From the NCBI GenBank assembly GCA_032128395.1, contig JAQBGV010000046.1:18653-82652 (forward strand): a stretch of DNA of 64,000 nucleotides. Reading direction: 5' to 3'. Position 1 is the stretch's first letter. Each line of letters begins with the position of its first letter. Below the pieces are notes generated by a model. It did not search any database, was not told the DNA's origin, and worked only from the letters and a program-made list of their open reading frames with translations. Shown piece after piece: positions 27,188 through 36,770 of the stretch. The DNA comes from JAQBGV01 sp032128395 (GTDB taxonomy: Bacteria; Planctomycetota; UBA8108; UBA1146). A program made the position numbers and the translations under genes.

Positions 27188-30100
27188 CTAGCTCTCCTCC
27201 CCGGTACGATCATCGGGCTTCTTCGTCTTCTTCTTCTTTGCCCTCTTCGCGCGCTTCTCCCCCGTGGGTTCCGCCTTCGCTGACTCGGGCGGAGTTCGTG
27301 GGGGGACGTCGTCCGCCGGGGTGGGCGCTGGCTTCTTCGGTGTCGCCGGAGTAGCCACTGCCACCCCTTCGAGGTACGGATCGGGAGCGAGGGCAACGCG
27401 TTCGGCGCGGAAGCTCCGCCACTTGCGGACGACCGGTCGCCCCGAGAGGAACAGGCAGACGACGACCACCCCCCCGAACACCGACCCCGCGAATCCCGCG
27501 GCCGGTCCTTGCGAGAACCACAGGTAGGTCAGCGCGATGAAGAGCAGCACGACCGCGCCGATCGGCTTCGAGCGCACCCGATGCTCGAGGACGATGTAGG
27601 TCGCCAGCGCAGCACCGATGAAGAGCAGGAAGTCGAGAAACCCGTAGAGGGTGCGCCCGTAGTAGCGGAAGCGAACCTCGCCGCGCGGGGCGAGGGTCTC
27701 GAATCGGTGCAGCTCTTTCCCCTCGATCGGCAATTCGATCGTGATCGCGGTCGGGGTGGGGCGATCGCCGCCGCGCTCCATCACGGTCGCCGATGCGCGC
27801 TCGCCGGCGAGCCCGATGAGGCCCTTGAAGCGCTCCCAGGTGCCGGGGCGGTTCGCGATCCTGCGGTGCAGGTTCCCCGACCACCCGAGGTAGGCGTAGT
27901 GGGGGGGGAGGTAGAGGTCGAGCTCGATCTGGTTCACCGGCAGGTCCGCGAGCACGATGGGGGTGTCGATTCGCACGCTGCCGATCGCTCCCAGGCCGGA
28001 GCCGAGCGACTGCTTGTAGCGGATCTCCACCGGGAAGGTCCCCGCCGGGCCGGCGGAGCGCGGGATCTCGATCAGGGTGCCGGTCCCCTCCTTGCGCCGC
28101 TTTGGCGCTTGCGAGCGGCCGTTCACGTAGAGCTGGAGTACTTCCGCGCCGGGGGGGAGCTCGAGCTCGAGGAACTGGCGGTCGCTGTTCTGCATCCAGA
28201 GGACCGCCTCCGACTCCAGCTTCCGCTCTTCGGAGAGGACGCTGCGCACTCGCATCAGCGAGACGACCGCGGTGGCGAGCGTCTCGTGGTCGTAGCGCGT
28301 CAATTCGAGCGCGATCGTCGGCTCGGCGGTGAAGTAGCGGAAGCCGCCGTAGATCCGCCCTCGACGCAGCTTGTCGGGGAGATCCCCGGCGTCGATCCCT
28401 TCCATGTCGGTCACCGTCGGAACCACTTCGAGTGTCCCCTCCTTGCGGATCGCGACGAATCCCTGAGTGCCCCGCGACCCGACTGCGCGCACGAGCGGGA
28501 TCGCGATCACTTGGGGTGCTCCCGCCACCAACGCGGGGAGTGGGATCGTGTGGTGGATCGTCAGAGTGAGACTGCCGAGCGCTGGGGGTTGCAGTCCAAC
28601 CTCCCAGGTGGTGATCCCACCTTCGCTCGAGACTTTCCGCACCTGGGTCTTCTGCTTCGCTTCGACGGTCAGGCTCTCATCGAGCGAGCTCGGGGCGCGA
28701 AAGCGCACCGCGTCGACGGCGGCGTAGAGGATCTCGTGGTCGAGGAGGTGGGTGACCCGGATCTCGCCGTCGCTGACGTCGACGAGGTGCTGGGCGAGAA
28801 GGTCGATCTCGGTGCGCCGTTCCGACAGTGCGAGCCGCGCGGACGCGGGTTGCTTGCGGTAGCGGAACGCCCGGGGGATCGACGAATCGGCGCGCATCTG
28901 CCCGAGGATTCCGGTGCGGAACAAGTCGTCGACGTCGGCATCGAGGAGCTCGCTCCGGGTGAGGGTGACGATCTCGAACGAGCGCGGCGAGCTGATCCCG
29001 AGGATCCCGCGGTCCTGTTCGCTGCCGAGGACGATCGGCGGGGAGACTTCGATCTCACCCGCTCTCGCGGTTCCCTCGCGCACCAGGCGGAAGGGGAGCC
29101 GGAAGGTGCCGAGTGCGCGTGAGCGCAGGCTGACACGGATCGTCCGCCCCCCGGTGCCATCTTCGACCTGGAACTCTTCGACCGCCGCCGGATCGCCGAT
29201 CGATTCGACCTCCCAGCCACTCGGGACGCGGAGAGCGATTTGGAAGAGGCCGGCGCGGGTGATCGTGGCATCGACCCAGCCGATCCAGTGGTCCTCGGTG
29301 CGGCCGAGACTGATCACGGAGACCGTCTCCGAACGCACCTGGGGTTCGATCTGCTCGATCTCCAGCGCGAGGGAGACCGGTTGCGAGAGGTAGCGATACC
29401 CCGTGCGGTCGGCGCCGCGGAGCTGCTCGGGGATCTCCTCGGGGTCGAGTTGGCTCAGACCTTCGGTCGAGACGACCCGGACTCGCAGGCCGGGATCGTG
29501 CTCGAGCGTCACGAGGCCCGACTCTCGGAGCACACCCTCGGCGCGCGGGAAGGGGATGGTGAGACGCGGCGGGACGTCGTCGAGGATCCGTTCGAATTCG
29601 AGCGAGAGGACGTACTTGCCGGTGACCGCGGCGTGCAGAGAGACCTCGAGCACGCCGCCATCGGGGCGCCACTCTCTCAGGTTCTCGCCGCTGACCTGAA
29701 TGAGCTGCATCGCTTCCGGCAGCGCGATCCGGAAGGTGCCGACCTCGCCGCGCAGGACCGAGAACTCGAGCTCGGTCGCGACCCTCAGGATCCGCTCGTC
29801 GAGGGAGGCGCGGGCGGTCTGCGATGCGGAGACGAGCGCACCCCCTTCGGCGGCGCGCCCGAGCGGCGGCATCCACGCGACCGTCACCGACCCGGAGTCG
29901 CCGAGGAACGCGAGCACTTCGGTCGTGCCATCGCCGTGCTCGGTGCGCGTGGCGGCGAGGACCGGTTCGACATCGACCCGTAGGTCCTCCTCGGGGATCG
30001 AGAGTTCGAGTCGCGACACCGCGACCGACGGGATCCCGAACTGGATCCGCTTCTTCCCCGGCTGTTCGACGACGGGGACCGAGAACACGAGATCGAGCTC

Positions 30101-30595
30101 GACGGTGCCGGGGTGGGGGAGGAGGAGCGAGTAGGCGCCGTTGCGCGCGACGAAGAGCGCCTCGGGGTCGGACACGGTGACCGACTCGATCGCGATGTCC
30201 CCGAGCAGGAAGCGCGTCTCGGTCCACCCCTCGGCGAGGGACTCGACCGAGTAGCTCGCCTCCAGCCGCGCGCTGCGCTCACCGACGGTGCCGCGGTAGT
30301 GGCCGCCGCGCACCACGGTCGGAGCGGGGGGATCGTTCCGCTCGGGGACGGGCATACCCTCCGCCTTCGCCCACATCTCCAAGAACTCGTCGTAGGGGAG
30401 GAAGATCCCGCGCCCAGCGGTCTCGAAGACCTTCTCGAGCTCCTCGTAGGGGACGTAGTAGACCTTCTCACGGACGGCGCCGGTGGCGGCGACCTCGGGA
30501 GCACCGACTTGGGCGTTCGCGGGAAGCGTCGCGGCCGGCCCGGCGAAGAGGGCGAGGACGACGAGGAGGATCTTCGGGCAGTGTCGCATCGTCAT
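27188..30595 (-). CDS. Large envelope protein, single-module paralogue
   Basis: A 1135-residue protein with a signal peptide (ILLVVLALFAGPAATLPANA), a long beta-rich external region (about 30-970), three membrane helices near 982-1003, 1012-1028 and 1036-1053, and a Lys-rich cytoplasmic tail (KRAKRAKKKKTKK). Its N-terminus carries VYYVPYEELEKVF, FLPYDEFLEMW and GGHYRGTVGERSARLEASY, matching the start of each half of the giant protein encoded next, so it is a one-module paralogue. AAGGAG before ATG 30595 supports the start. It lies 9 bases after the vWA gene and one base before the giant gene, so the three are surely one transcript. No function is known; a structural envelope role together with the vWA protein is inferred. 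Confidence 0.78.
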   Translation of the reverse strand: MTMRHCPKILLVVLALFAGPAATLPANAQVGAPEVAATGAVREKVYYVPYEELEKVFETAGRGIFLPYDEFLEMWAKAEGMPVPERNDPPAPTVVRGGHYRGTVGERSARLEASYSVESLAEGWTETRFLLGDIAIESVTVSDPEALFVARNGAYSLLLPHPGTVELDLVFSVPVVEQPGKKRIQFGIPSVAVSRLELSIPEEDLRVDVEPVLAATRTEHGDGTTEVLAFLGDSGSVTVAWMPPLGRAAEGGALVSASQTARASLDERILRVATELEFSVLRGEVGTFRIALPEAMQLIQVSGENLREWRPDGGVLEVSLHAAVTGKYVLSLEFERILDDVPPRLTIPFPRAEGVLRESGLVTLEHDPGLRVRVVSTEGLSQLDPEEIPEQLRGADRTGYRYLSQPVSLALEIEQIEPQVRSETVSVISLGRTEDHWIGWVDATITRAGLFQIALRVPSGWEVESIGDPAAVEEFQVEDGTGGRTIRVSLRSRALGTFRLPFRLVREGTARAGEIEVSPPIVLGSEQDRGILGISSPRSFEIVTLTRSELLDADVDDLFRTGILGQMRADSSIPRAFRYRKQPASARLALSERRTEIDLLAQHLVDVSDGEIRVTHLLDHEILYAAVDAVRFRAPSSLDESLTVEAKQKTQVRKVSSEGGITTWEVGLQPPALGSLTLTIHHTIPLPALVAGAPQVIAIPLVRAVGSRGTQGFVAIRKEGTLEVVPTVTDMEGIDAGDLPDKLRRGRIYGGFRYFTAEPTIALELTRYDHETLATAVVSLMRVRSVLSEERKLESEAVLWMQNSDRQFLELELPPGAEVLQLYVNGRSQAPKRRKEGTGTLIEIPRSAGPAGTFPVEIRYKQSLGSGLGAIGSVRIDTPIVLADLPVNQIELDLYLPPHYAYLGWSGNLHRRIANRPGTWERFKGLIGLAGERASATVMERGGDRPTPTAITIELPIEGKELHRFETLAPRGEVRFRYYGRTLYGFLDFLLFIGAALATYIVLEHRVRSKPIGAVVLLFIALTYLWFSQGPAAGFAGSVFGGVVVVCLFLSGRPVVRKWRSFRAERVALAPDPYLEGVAVATPATPKKPAPTPADDVPPRTPPESAKAEPTGEKRAKRAKKKKTKKPDDRTGEES

Positions 30596-30604
30596 CGATG
30601 CTCC

Positions 30605-33600
30605 TTATCGGGATGACCAATGGGCCAGGCTCAGCTCGCGAGCCTGGATCACCATGTCGACGAAGGTGCGCACCTCGGGGCGTACGAGGGTCGCAGGGGA
30701 GAGCCGGGAGAGATCGGAGAGGATGTCGGAGTACGCGCCGTCGCGCGCGAAGTAGCTGCCGCGCAGCAATTCGGCGAGTTCGGCGACCGACGCGAGCAGG
30801 CGAAAACGCTCGCTCGTTCGGTCGATCTGCGTCGCGACGACCCCCGGCGGAATCGGGAAGTTGAGCTCTTCGACGCGGCCGAGGGTGGTGTCGTGGTAGC
30901 GGAGGAAGACTCGACCGAGGCTCCCCGACGACGCGGGGCGGCGCACGATCTCGTAGATCGCGGTGACGGTGCTCCCGGGGCCGACTTCACCCGCATCGAT
31001 CTTGTCGTTGCGGAAATCCTCGTCCTTGACGTCGCGGTTCTCGTAGCCGAGCAATCGGTACTGGCGCACGACCTGCGGGTCGAAATCGACCTGGATCTTC
31101 GCGTCGCGGGCGAGCACCGAGAGCGCCGAGGGGAGGTTGTCGCGGAACAGCCGCACCGCGTCCTCCGGGGTCTGCACGTAGGCGTACTGGCCGTTGCCGC
31201 GGTCGGCGAGCTGCTCGAGGAACGCGTCGTCGTAGCGGTCCTGTCCGAAACCGACGACCGACAGGTAGATGCCGCGGTCGGCGTACACGCGCACTTTCTG
31301 GAGGATGTCCTCGGCGCTCCGCGCACCGGAAGTCGCGACCCCATCCGAGCAGAGCAGGACGCGGTTCACAGCGCGCGGGGCCGCGACTTCGTCGGCGACC
31401 CGGTAGGCGAGGTCGAGACCCGCCTCGACATTGGTCGACCCGAGCGGGGCGAGGGAGTCGAGTGCATCGATGATCCGCTCGCGCTCGCGGGCGGGGGTGT
31501 GCGGGAGCACCAGATAAGCCTGGGTCCCGTAGGCGACGATCCCGACCCGGTCGTCGGGGCCGAGGCTCGAGAGCAGGGTCTCGAGTGCGAAACGCACCGC
31601 CCCGAGACGCGACTGCAGCAGCATCGATCCCGAGGTGTCGATCGCGAAGGTCAGGATCGCGGGGCGGCGCTCGCCGGGTGCGAGGTCGCGGGCGCGCACG
31701 GTGATCTGCACCTGCTCGACCGTTCCGTCCCGATCCCCGTGGGGGGAGGGTCCCCCTTCGCAGAAGACGGAGAACGCGCGGGTTGGATCGGCATCCCGGG
31801 GATCTGGGAACGAGTTCACGAACTCTTCGGTGCGGACCTGCTTCGGGTCGGGGAGCTGCCCCGAGGCGAGCAGCGTGCGCGCCCGGGTGTAGCTCGCGGT
31901 GTCGACATCCATCGCGAAGGTCGAGAACCGATCACGCTCGGACTCGACGAACGGATTCACGCCGTAGCGCTCTCGGAATCCCTCGCGCCCGAGTCCCTCG
32001 TCGCCGATCACCGGCGCCGGCACCTGCAGCCGACGCGCGGAGAAGCTCCCGCGGTCGAGTTCGGGGTCGTGCTGACGGTAGTGTTCGTAGCCGCGCAGGA
32101 CCTGCTCTGCATCGGAAAGGGCGAGCGCGCGCTCGGCGAGGTCGGTGGGGGGGAGCTCGAGTTCTCCCGAGAGGACCCTGCCGAAGTAGCCGGCGAGGTC
32201 GGCGGGGGACTCATGGTCGAGGTCGAAGCTCTCGGCGACCTTGATGGCCTGACTCATCCGCTCGAGTTGCTGCCGGGGAGCGCGGATGACGAGCCCTGTG
32301 GTCGGAGCGCCGAGTTCGAGAGTCTCGGTCGGCGTCACGGTCCAGCCGTAGGAGAGGACCTGCGGGATCGTCGCCGTGATCAGGGCATCTTGTACCAAAG
32401 GATCGACGGAGAGGACGAGGGTCGCGGGATCGAAGGCCTCGGTCACTCGCGCCGCTCGCACGTTCAAGATCTCGCGCCCGTCGTCGAGCGTGTTCCGCGC
32501 CAGCTCGTAGTCGTTCAACTCGAGGCGCGCATCGATGACGGGGGGCGTGAACGTCACGTCGTTTTGTCCGACGACGTCGAGGGCGATGTTCGGCAGCGGG
32601 GTGTTCGTGTTCTGGAGGAGGACAGCGACCCCTGCTTGGTCCTGCAGCGATCCGAGGAGGTTCTGGGAGGGGACCTTGCCTTCGAGAGTTCGGCTGTTCG
32701 GCACGCGCTGTCCCGATTGCTGCTCGCCCCACTGCCCTCCCGTGCCCCCCGCACCCGACTGCGGCTTGCCATCCGCGCCTCCGAAGTCGAGCCCACCGAC
32801 CGAGGCCTCGCTCTTCTCGGCTTCGCGCAGTTCCACCCCCGCCCGAATCACCCTCTTGCTGTCCTGCTGCGCGTAGTCCGCCGCTCCGGCGGGTGCCGAG
32901 GGGGTAGGGAACGGCGAAAAAAGTCCGTACTGGTCCCCTGGACCGGGGCGCTCTTCCCGCGGTGCCTGCTCCCGGATTCCGTTCCCCTTGCCGAGTGCGT
33001 GGAGCGATGGGGTGCCCGCGAGCCTTCGAGTGGGGTCCGATGCGAGGGAGGGCTCCTCGACCCCGTAGTAGGTATTGCCCTCGCGCGCGTCCTGCTCCTC
33101 CTTGTTCTCGAATCTATCGAGAGATTCCGCTACGTCTGCGCGCTTCTCGCCGGCGTACCGAAGTTGGTCGGACTTCTTCATGGCCAGCTTCGGCGCGACA
33201 GTGCCGTCGTCGTCGAAGTCGATTCGCTCCCCGAGCTTGTCCTCGAGCCCGACGGGACCGTCCTTCAATGAACGGACTCTCAAGCTTCCACCCGAGGCGG
33301 CGGCCATCCCGTTCAAAGTTTCGGCTACGCGTCGGTCGGCGCGCAAGTCCGAGGCGAGTCCGGTGTTCGCGACGTCGTTGTTCCGCCGTGTGAGATCTTG
33401 GAGGTCACTCTGTAGTCGGCTCTCCGACGGTTCGCCGAGGGACATCGCGGAAACAGTCTCGAATCCGCCGACGCCTCCCGCTTCATTCTTGCTCTTGCGC
33501 CGCTCGCCGTCGCGGATCGGCGCGGCAAAGTACTCAGTCTTGCCGGGAAGGTAGCCGGTCGCGGGTGGCGCGGCCGCGGCTAGCGTTCGATGCGGAATCG

Positions 33601-34068
33601 TCGTTTCATCCGCTGCCCAGTCCTCGTCGACTCCGCTGGCGGTCGCGCCCGATTCCTTCTGCGCGACGCGCGAACCAGATCTTGCATTCAGGAGCGACTG
33701 GATCGACAGATACGCGATGAGCAGGATCCCCCCGATGGAGATCATCACCACGGCTGCCCAACGAGGGATTCTCGGGAGGGGAATCGGGAGACGCCCTCGA
33801 CTCGCCGCGAGCACGCGCTCGAGTCGGTGCGCCTCGAACGAGTACGCTCCGTTCGCGTTCTCCGAGTCGCCGCTCCCGCCGGCGAGGGCACTCTCGACGA
33901 CCGACAGTGTCTCGCGCAATTCTGCGAGTTCGGCGCGACACTCCGCACACTCGGCGAGGTGTCGCTCGACCTCACGCGACCGTCGTCGGTCAGATTTTCA
34001 AACAGGTACGCGCTGAGCAGGTACCGCAGGTGTCCGTCTTGGCGTGGGTCGGTCGTGGGTGCAGTCAT
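30605..34068 (-). CDS. Anti-sigma zinc-finger / vWA (YfbK-like) membrane protein, frameshifted
   Basis: The main frame (from 33997 down to 30605) codes an HLAECAECRAEL zinc finger of the anti-sigma zf-HC2 type, a membrane helix (AAVVMISIGGILLIAYLSIQ), a long low-complexity and beta region, the vWA N-terminal domain (FSTFAMDVDTASYTRARTLL), a vWA domain with MIDAS motif AIDTSGSM near residue 804, and the YfbK C-terminal domain. The first 24 or so residues (MTAPTTDPRQDGHLRYLLSA on) are in another frame, starting at ATG 34068, which overlaps the sigma gene's stop as ATGA. One missing base at the run of four T (33995-33998, plus strand) would join them into 1154 residues. It probably holds the sigma factor inactive and contacts the giant envelope proteins. 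The frameshift may be a sequencing error. Confidence 0.75.
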
Positions 34069-34625
34069 CGATCTTTCCCCTCTCGCGGGGCCAGTTGCGC
34101 CGAGAGGTCCTTCATCGTCCGGTGGAGGATGTAGCCGACGTTGGTCGGCGAGAATCCGGTGATGCCGGCGATCTCTCGGTAGCTCTTGCCCTCCTCGACG
34201 CGCAGCAGGAGGACCTCCATCTGTCTCGGCGGCAATCGGTCGATCGCCGCCCGCATCGCCCGGCAGCTCTCGTCGCGTTCGGCCCTTGCGGCGGGGCTCG
34301 CCGCTTCGGGCTCCGCTTCCTGACGCAGGGAGGCCGCCGCCTCGGTGTGGCGTCGGCGGCGGGTCTCCTTGCGCATGAAGTCGACGCTGCGGTTCCGCGC
34401 GACCCGCAGGAGCCAGTTGTGGCAACTGTCGACGCGGAGCAGCCGCTTCGGATGTCTGGCCGCCTCGATGAAGGTCTCCTGGACCACATCTTGCGCGGCG
34501 CTCGGATCACCGAGGAGACGGGCGACGAACCGTAGGAGGGACTCCTGGTAGCGGCCGAACAGCGTGCCGAGTGATTCGGCGTCGCGTGCATCGACGTACG
34601 CGAGGAGAAGCTCCCGATCGGTCAT
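34065..34625 (-). CDS. ECF-type RNA polymerase sigma factor
   Basis: A 186-residue sigma factor of the extracytoplasmic-function class. Region 2 covers about residues 20-85 (FGRYQESLLRFVARLL; AAQDVVQETFIEAARH; NWLLRVARNRSVDFMRKE) and region 4 covers about 125-175 (LPPRQMEVLLLRVEEGKSYR; TNVGYILHRTMKDL), joined by a charged linker. Region 1.1 is absent, as usual for the class. It directs RNA polymerase to a small promoter set, typically including its own operon. Its TGA overlaps the ATG of the downstream anti-sigma/vWA gene by four bases, showing translational coupling. Release of the anti-sigma protein by an envelope signal is the likely trigger, but that is inference. Confidence 0.92.
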   Translation of the reverse strand: MTDRELLLAYVDARDAESLGTLFGRYQESLLRFVARLLGDPSAAQDVVQETFIEAARHPKRLLRVDSCHNWLLRVARNRSVDFMRKETRRRRHTEAAASLRQEAEPEAASPAARAERDESCRAMRAAIDRLPPRQMEVLLLRVEEGKSYREIAGITGFSPTNVGYILHRTMKDLSAQLAPREGKDR

Positions 34626-34723
34626 GCCACACCCGTCTGTGTCGGTTCGGAGGGAGGGAGGCCTCTTCGACCCACCGAACCGTCTTGGAGTTCCGAGTGG
34701 ATGTCGCTCCCGGCGACGGCGTT

Positions 34724-34752
34724 GTTAGAAGTCCGTCTCAGGTTTGCGCCAA
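34724..34752 (-). promoter_or_regulatory. Candidate promoter of the sigma-factor operon
   Basis: On the minus strand TTGGCG (34752-34747) and TCTAAC (34729-34724) are 17 bases apart, each matching four of six consensus bases. It lies 99 bases before the sigma gene's ATG at 34625. The rest of the 375-base space to the next gene holds a short direct repeat (34868-34895) and nothing else recognised. Confidence 0.3.
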
Positions 34753-34867
34753 GTCCCGACCGCTGCAAGGGTTGGCACATCCCCGGCCCAGGACCGGACC
34801 CGTCGGTCCGGAACCACCCATCTCCCATGTCGGCTGAAATAGGGAAAAGCTTGGGGACTATGGCGGT

Positions 34868-34895
34868 TGATGTCAGGGGGTTGGTGATGTCAGGG
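34868..34895. repeat. Two direct copies of an 11-base word
   Basis: TGATGTCAGGG occurs at 34868-34878 and again at 34885-34895, 17 bases apart, upstream of the sigma gene and beyond its candidate promoter. Such paired words can be regulator sites; no regulator is identified. Confidence 0.4.
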
Positions 34896-35000
34896 ATCTG
34901 GTTCCCAGCCCCCTCGTGCTCGCGGCAGAGCCGCTCGCATTTCACCCCGACGAGTGGTGTCACCCCGACGAGCTCCCCTGCTCGGTGCGGAGCCAGTTCC

Positions 35001-35546
35001 CTACCCCTGGACGTGCACCCCGGTCGCATTGACGATGAAGACCCCGTCGTCGTCCTTCTCCGCGACCACGCCGACCACCGTCACCGTGGCGAGGGGGTCG
35101 AGCCCGTGCTGCCCCTGGAGCGACACTGCCAGCGGCTTGCCGTCCGCTCCGACGAACTGGACGGTCGCGGTCCCCCGGACGATGTCCTCGGAGGTCTCGC
35201 AACAGTAGTCCCACGGGGTCTTGCAGCCATCTCCCTCGGTGTCGGCGCAGGAGGGGATCGCGGGATCGATGACGACCATCATCGCCCGCCCCTCGACGAA
35301 GGGCTCATCCCGCCCGCCGATTCGCGCGGTGAAGGTGACGGTGTCCCCCTTCTTCGCTGAGGCCTTCACGTCGGGGAGCGGCTTCGCCCCCGAGGGAGCC
35401 TTCGCGAGGATCGCGTGGGCGGGGAGACCGACCGAAGTGGCTCCGCCGTTTGCGACGGGCTCCATTTTCGTAGTGCAGCCGAGCAGCGAGACAGAGATGA
35501 CCGCGATCGAAGCAAGGAGAGTGCGCGCGGTCTGGAGGATGGTCAT
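35001..35546 (-). CDS. Lipoprotein with OB-fold-like domain
   Basis: A 181-residue lipoprotein with lipobox VSLLGC (Cys at residue 24) and a Cys-rich middle (CADTEGDGCKTPWDYCCETS) that could form disulfides or bind metal. The last 40 residues (GLDPLATVTVVGVVAEKDDD, then FIVNATGVHV) and the stretch GDTVTFTARIGGRDEPFVEG look like the strands of an OB fold, as in some planctomycete exported proteins. Its start lies 52 bases after the end of the ABC permease gene on the same strand, so it may be the last gene of the efflux operon. No reaction can be assigned. Confidence 0.6.
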   Translation of the reverse strand: MTILQTARTLLASIAVISVSLLGCTTKMEPVANGGATSVGLPAHAILAKAPSGAKPLPDVKASAKKGDTVTFTARIGGRDEPFVEGRAMMVVIDPAIPSCADTEGDGCKTPWDYCCETSEDIVRGTATVQFVGADGKPLAVSLQGQHGLDPLATVTVVGVVAEKDDDGVFIVNATGVHVQG

Positions 35547-35598
35547 CGGGATCCTTCTTTCGGAGAGATGGAGTGGCGGACAGCATAGCGGATCTTCC

Positions 35599-36768
35599 CT
35601 ACGCCCGCAGCGCCTGGCCGACCGGAAGGCGAATACAGCGCCAGGCGGGGGGGAGCGCCCCGATCACTCCGAGCGCGATCCCCGAACCGACCCCGATCAT
35701 CAGCACGGGTGCGTCGACCACCAGCCCGAAGGCTCCCATCGAGAACCGCACCGCGACCCCATCGAGGAGGTACTGCCCCGCGACTCCCGCGATGAGAGCC
35801 CCGGTAGCGGCGACGATGATCGACTCCTCGACGAGGGAGAGCACGATCGCGGTCCGGGAGTACCCGAGGACCTGCAGCGTGCCCACTTCTCGCACCCTCG
35901 AGGCGAACGCGGCGAGCATGGTGTTCAAGCCGCCGAGAATGCCGCCGAGGGCGATCAGCGCGGCGGTGGCGAGGACCATCCCGCGGATCGGCGCGTAGAA
36001 CCGCGCGAGAGCGCTGTAGTAGTCGGCCTCACGCACCGCGACGAGCTCGAGGTCGAGGCGTTGCGCGGCGAGGGCCTGAACATCGGCGAACTCGCCCCGG
36101 GCCGGGTCGATGGTCAGGACGACGCACGACAGGTTGTCGCGCTGTCCGACCACTTGCAGATCGCTGAGCGGCATCCAGATCTCGCCGTCCATCACCGTTC
36201 GGGGGGCGCGGAAGCGTCCGCTGATCGCCCACGGCCTGCCATCGATGGTGAGGAACTCCCCGGGCGCGAGGCGGACGTCGTCGACGCCGAGTTGCCGCGA
36301 GACGAGACCGCCGACCATCACCTCATCGCGCCCTGGCTCCGGGGCCCGCCCCTCGACCACGTGCACCTGCGGGTGGACTAGGTACGCGACCGGTCGAATG
36401 CCGCGGACGGGGGTCAGGCGACCCTCTTCTGCGTCGGCTTCGGTGCGCACCGCGAGCGCGAGGTGCGCTTCGGGGGAGACGTAGCGCTCGCCGAGCCGCT
36501 CGCGGACCGCGTCGAGACTCGCGGCGACCTCCTCGGCGCGCGCGTCGACTTCGCTGCGCTCGATACTCTCTTCCGATCCCGCTCCGAGCAGGATCACGTT
36601 GTGTTCCCCGCCGGGGAGGGAGAGGCTCGCGCGCATCCCCCGGACGAATCCGGCGGCCGCGATGACGAGGAGCACGACGAGTGCACTGCCGAAGACTCCG
36701 AGCGCGAGCCGGGGGAGGGACCGCCCGAGGTTGCGCGTCGCGTAGTCGAGGGGGAGGAGTCGGAGCAT
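35599..36768 (-). CDS. ABC transporter permease, FtsX/MacB type (second)
   Basis: A 389-residue inner-membrane permease. It has an N-terminal helix (LALGVFGSALVVLLVIAAAG), a large periplasmic region (about 45-265) and three C-terminal helices (MVLATAALIALGGILGGLNT; SIIVAATGALIAGVAG; VLMIGVGSGIALGVIGALPP), the order of FtsX/MacB permeases. The motif VREVGTLQVLGYSRTAIVLS is the cytoplasmic coupling region. Start ATG 36768 lies just after the stop of the first permease gene (36771). With that permease, the ATPase, the adaptor and the outer-membrane protein it probably forms a tripartite exporter. The open frame extends far upstream, but over the partner permease. Confidence 0.88.
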   Translation of the reverse strand: MLRLLPLDYATRNLGRSLPRLALGVFGSALVVLLVIAAAGFVRGMRASLSLPGGEHNVILLGAGSEESIERSEVDARAEEVAASLDAVRERLGERYVSPEAHLALAVRTEADAEEGRLTPVRGIRPVAYLVHPQVHVVEGRAPEPGRDEVMVGGLVSRQLGVDDVRLAPGEFLTIDGRPWAISGRFRAPRTVMDGEIWMPLSDLQVVGQRDNLSCVVLTIDPARGEFADVQALAAQRLDLELVAVREADYYSALARFYAPIRGMVLATAALIALGGILGGLNTMLAAFASRVREVGTLQVLGYSRTAIVLSLVEESIIVAATGALIAGVAGQYLLDGVAVRFSMGAFGLVVDAPVLMIGVGSGIALGVIGALPPAWRCIRLPVGQALRA

Positions 36769-36770
36769 GG

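Noticed and set aside
33990..34005. Programmed ribosomal frameshift in the anti-sigma/vWA gene
   Set aside because: The codons around the A-run do not allow re-pairing after a slip, so an indel is the simpler reading.
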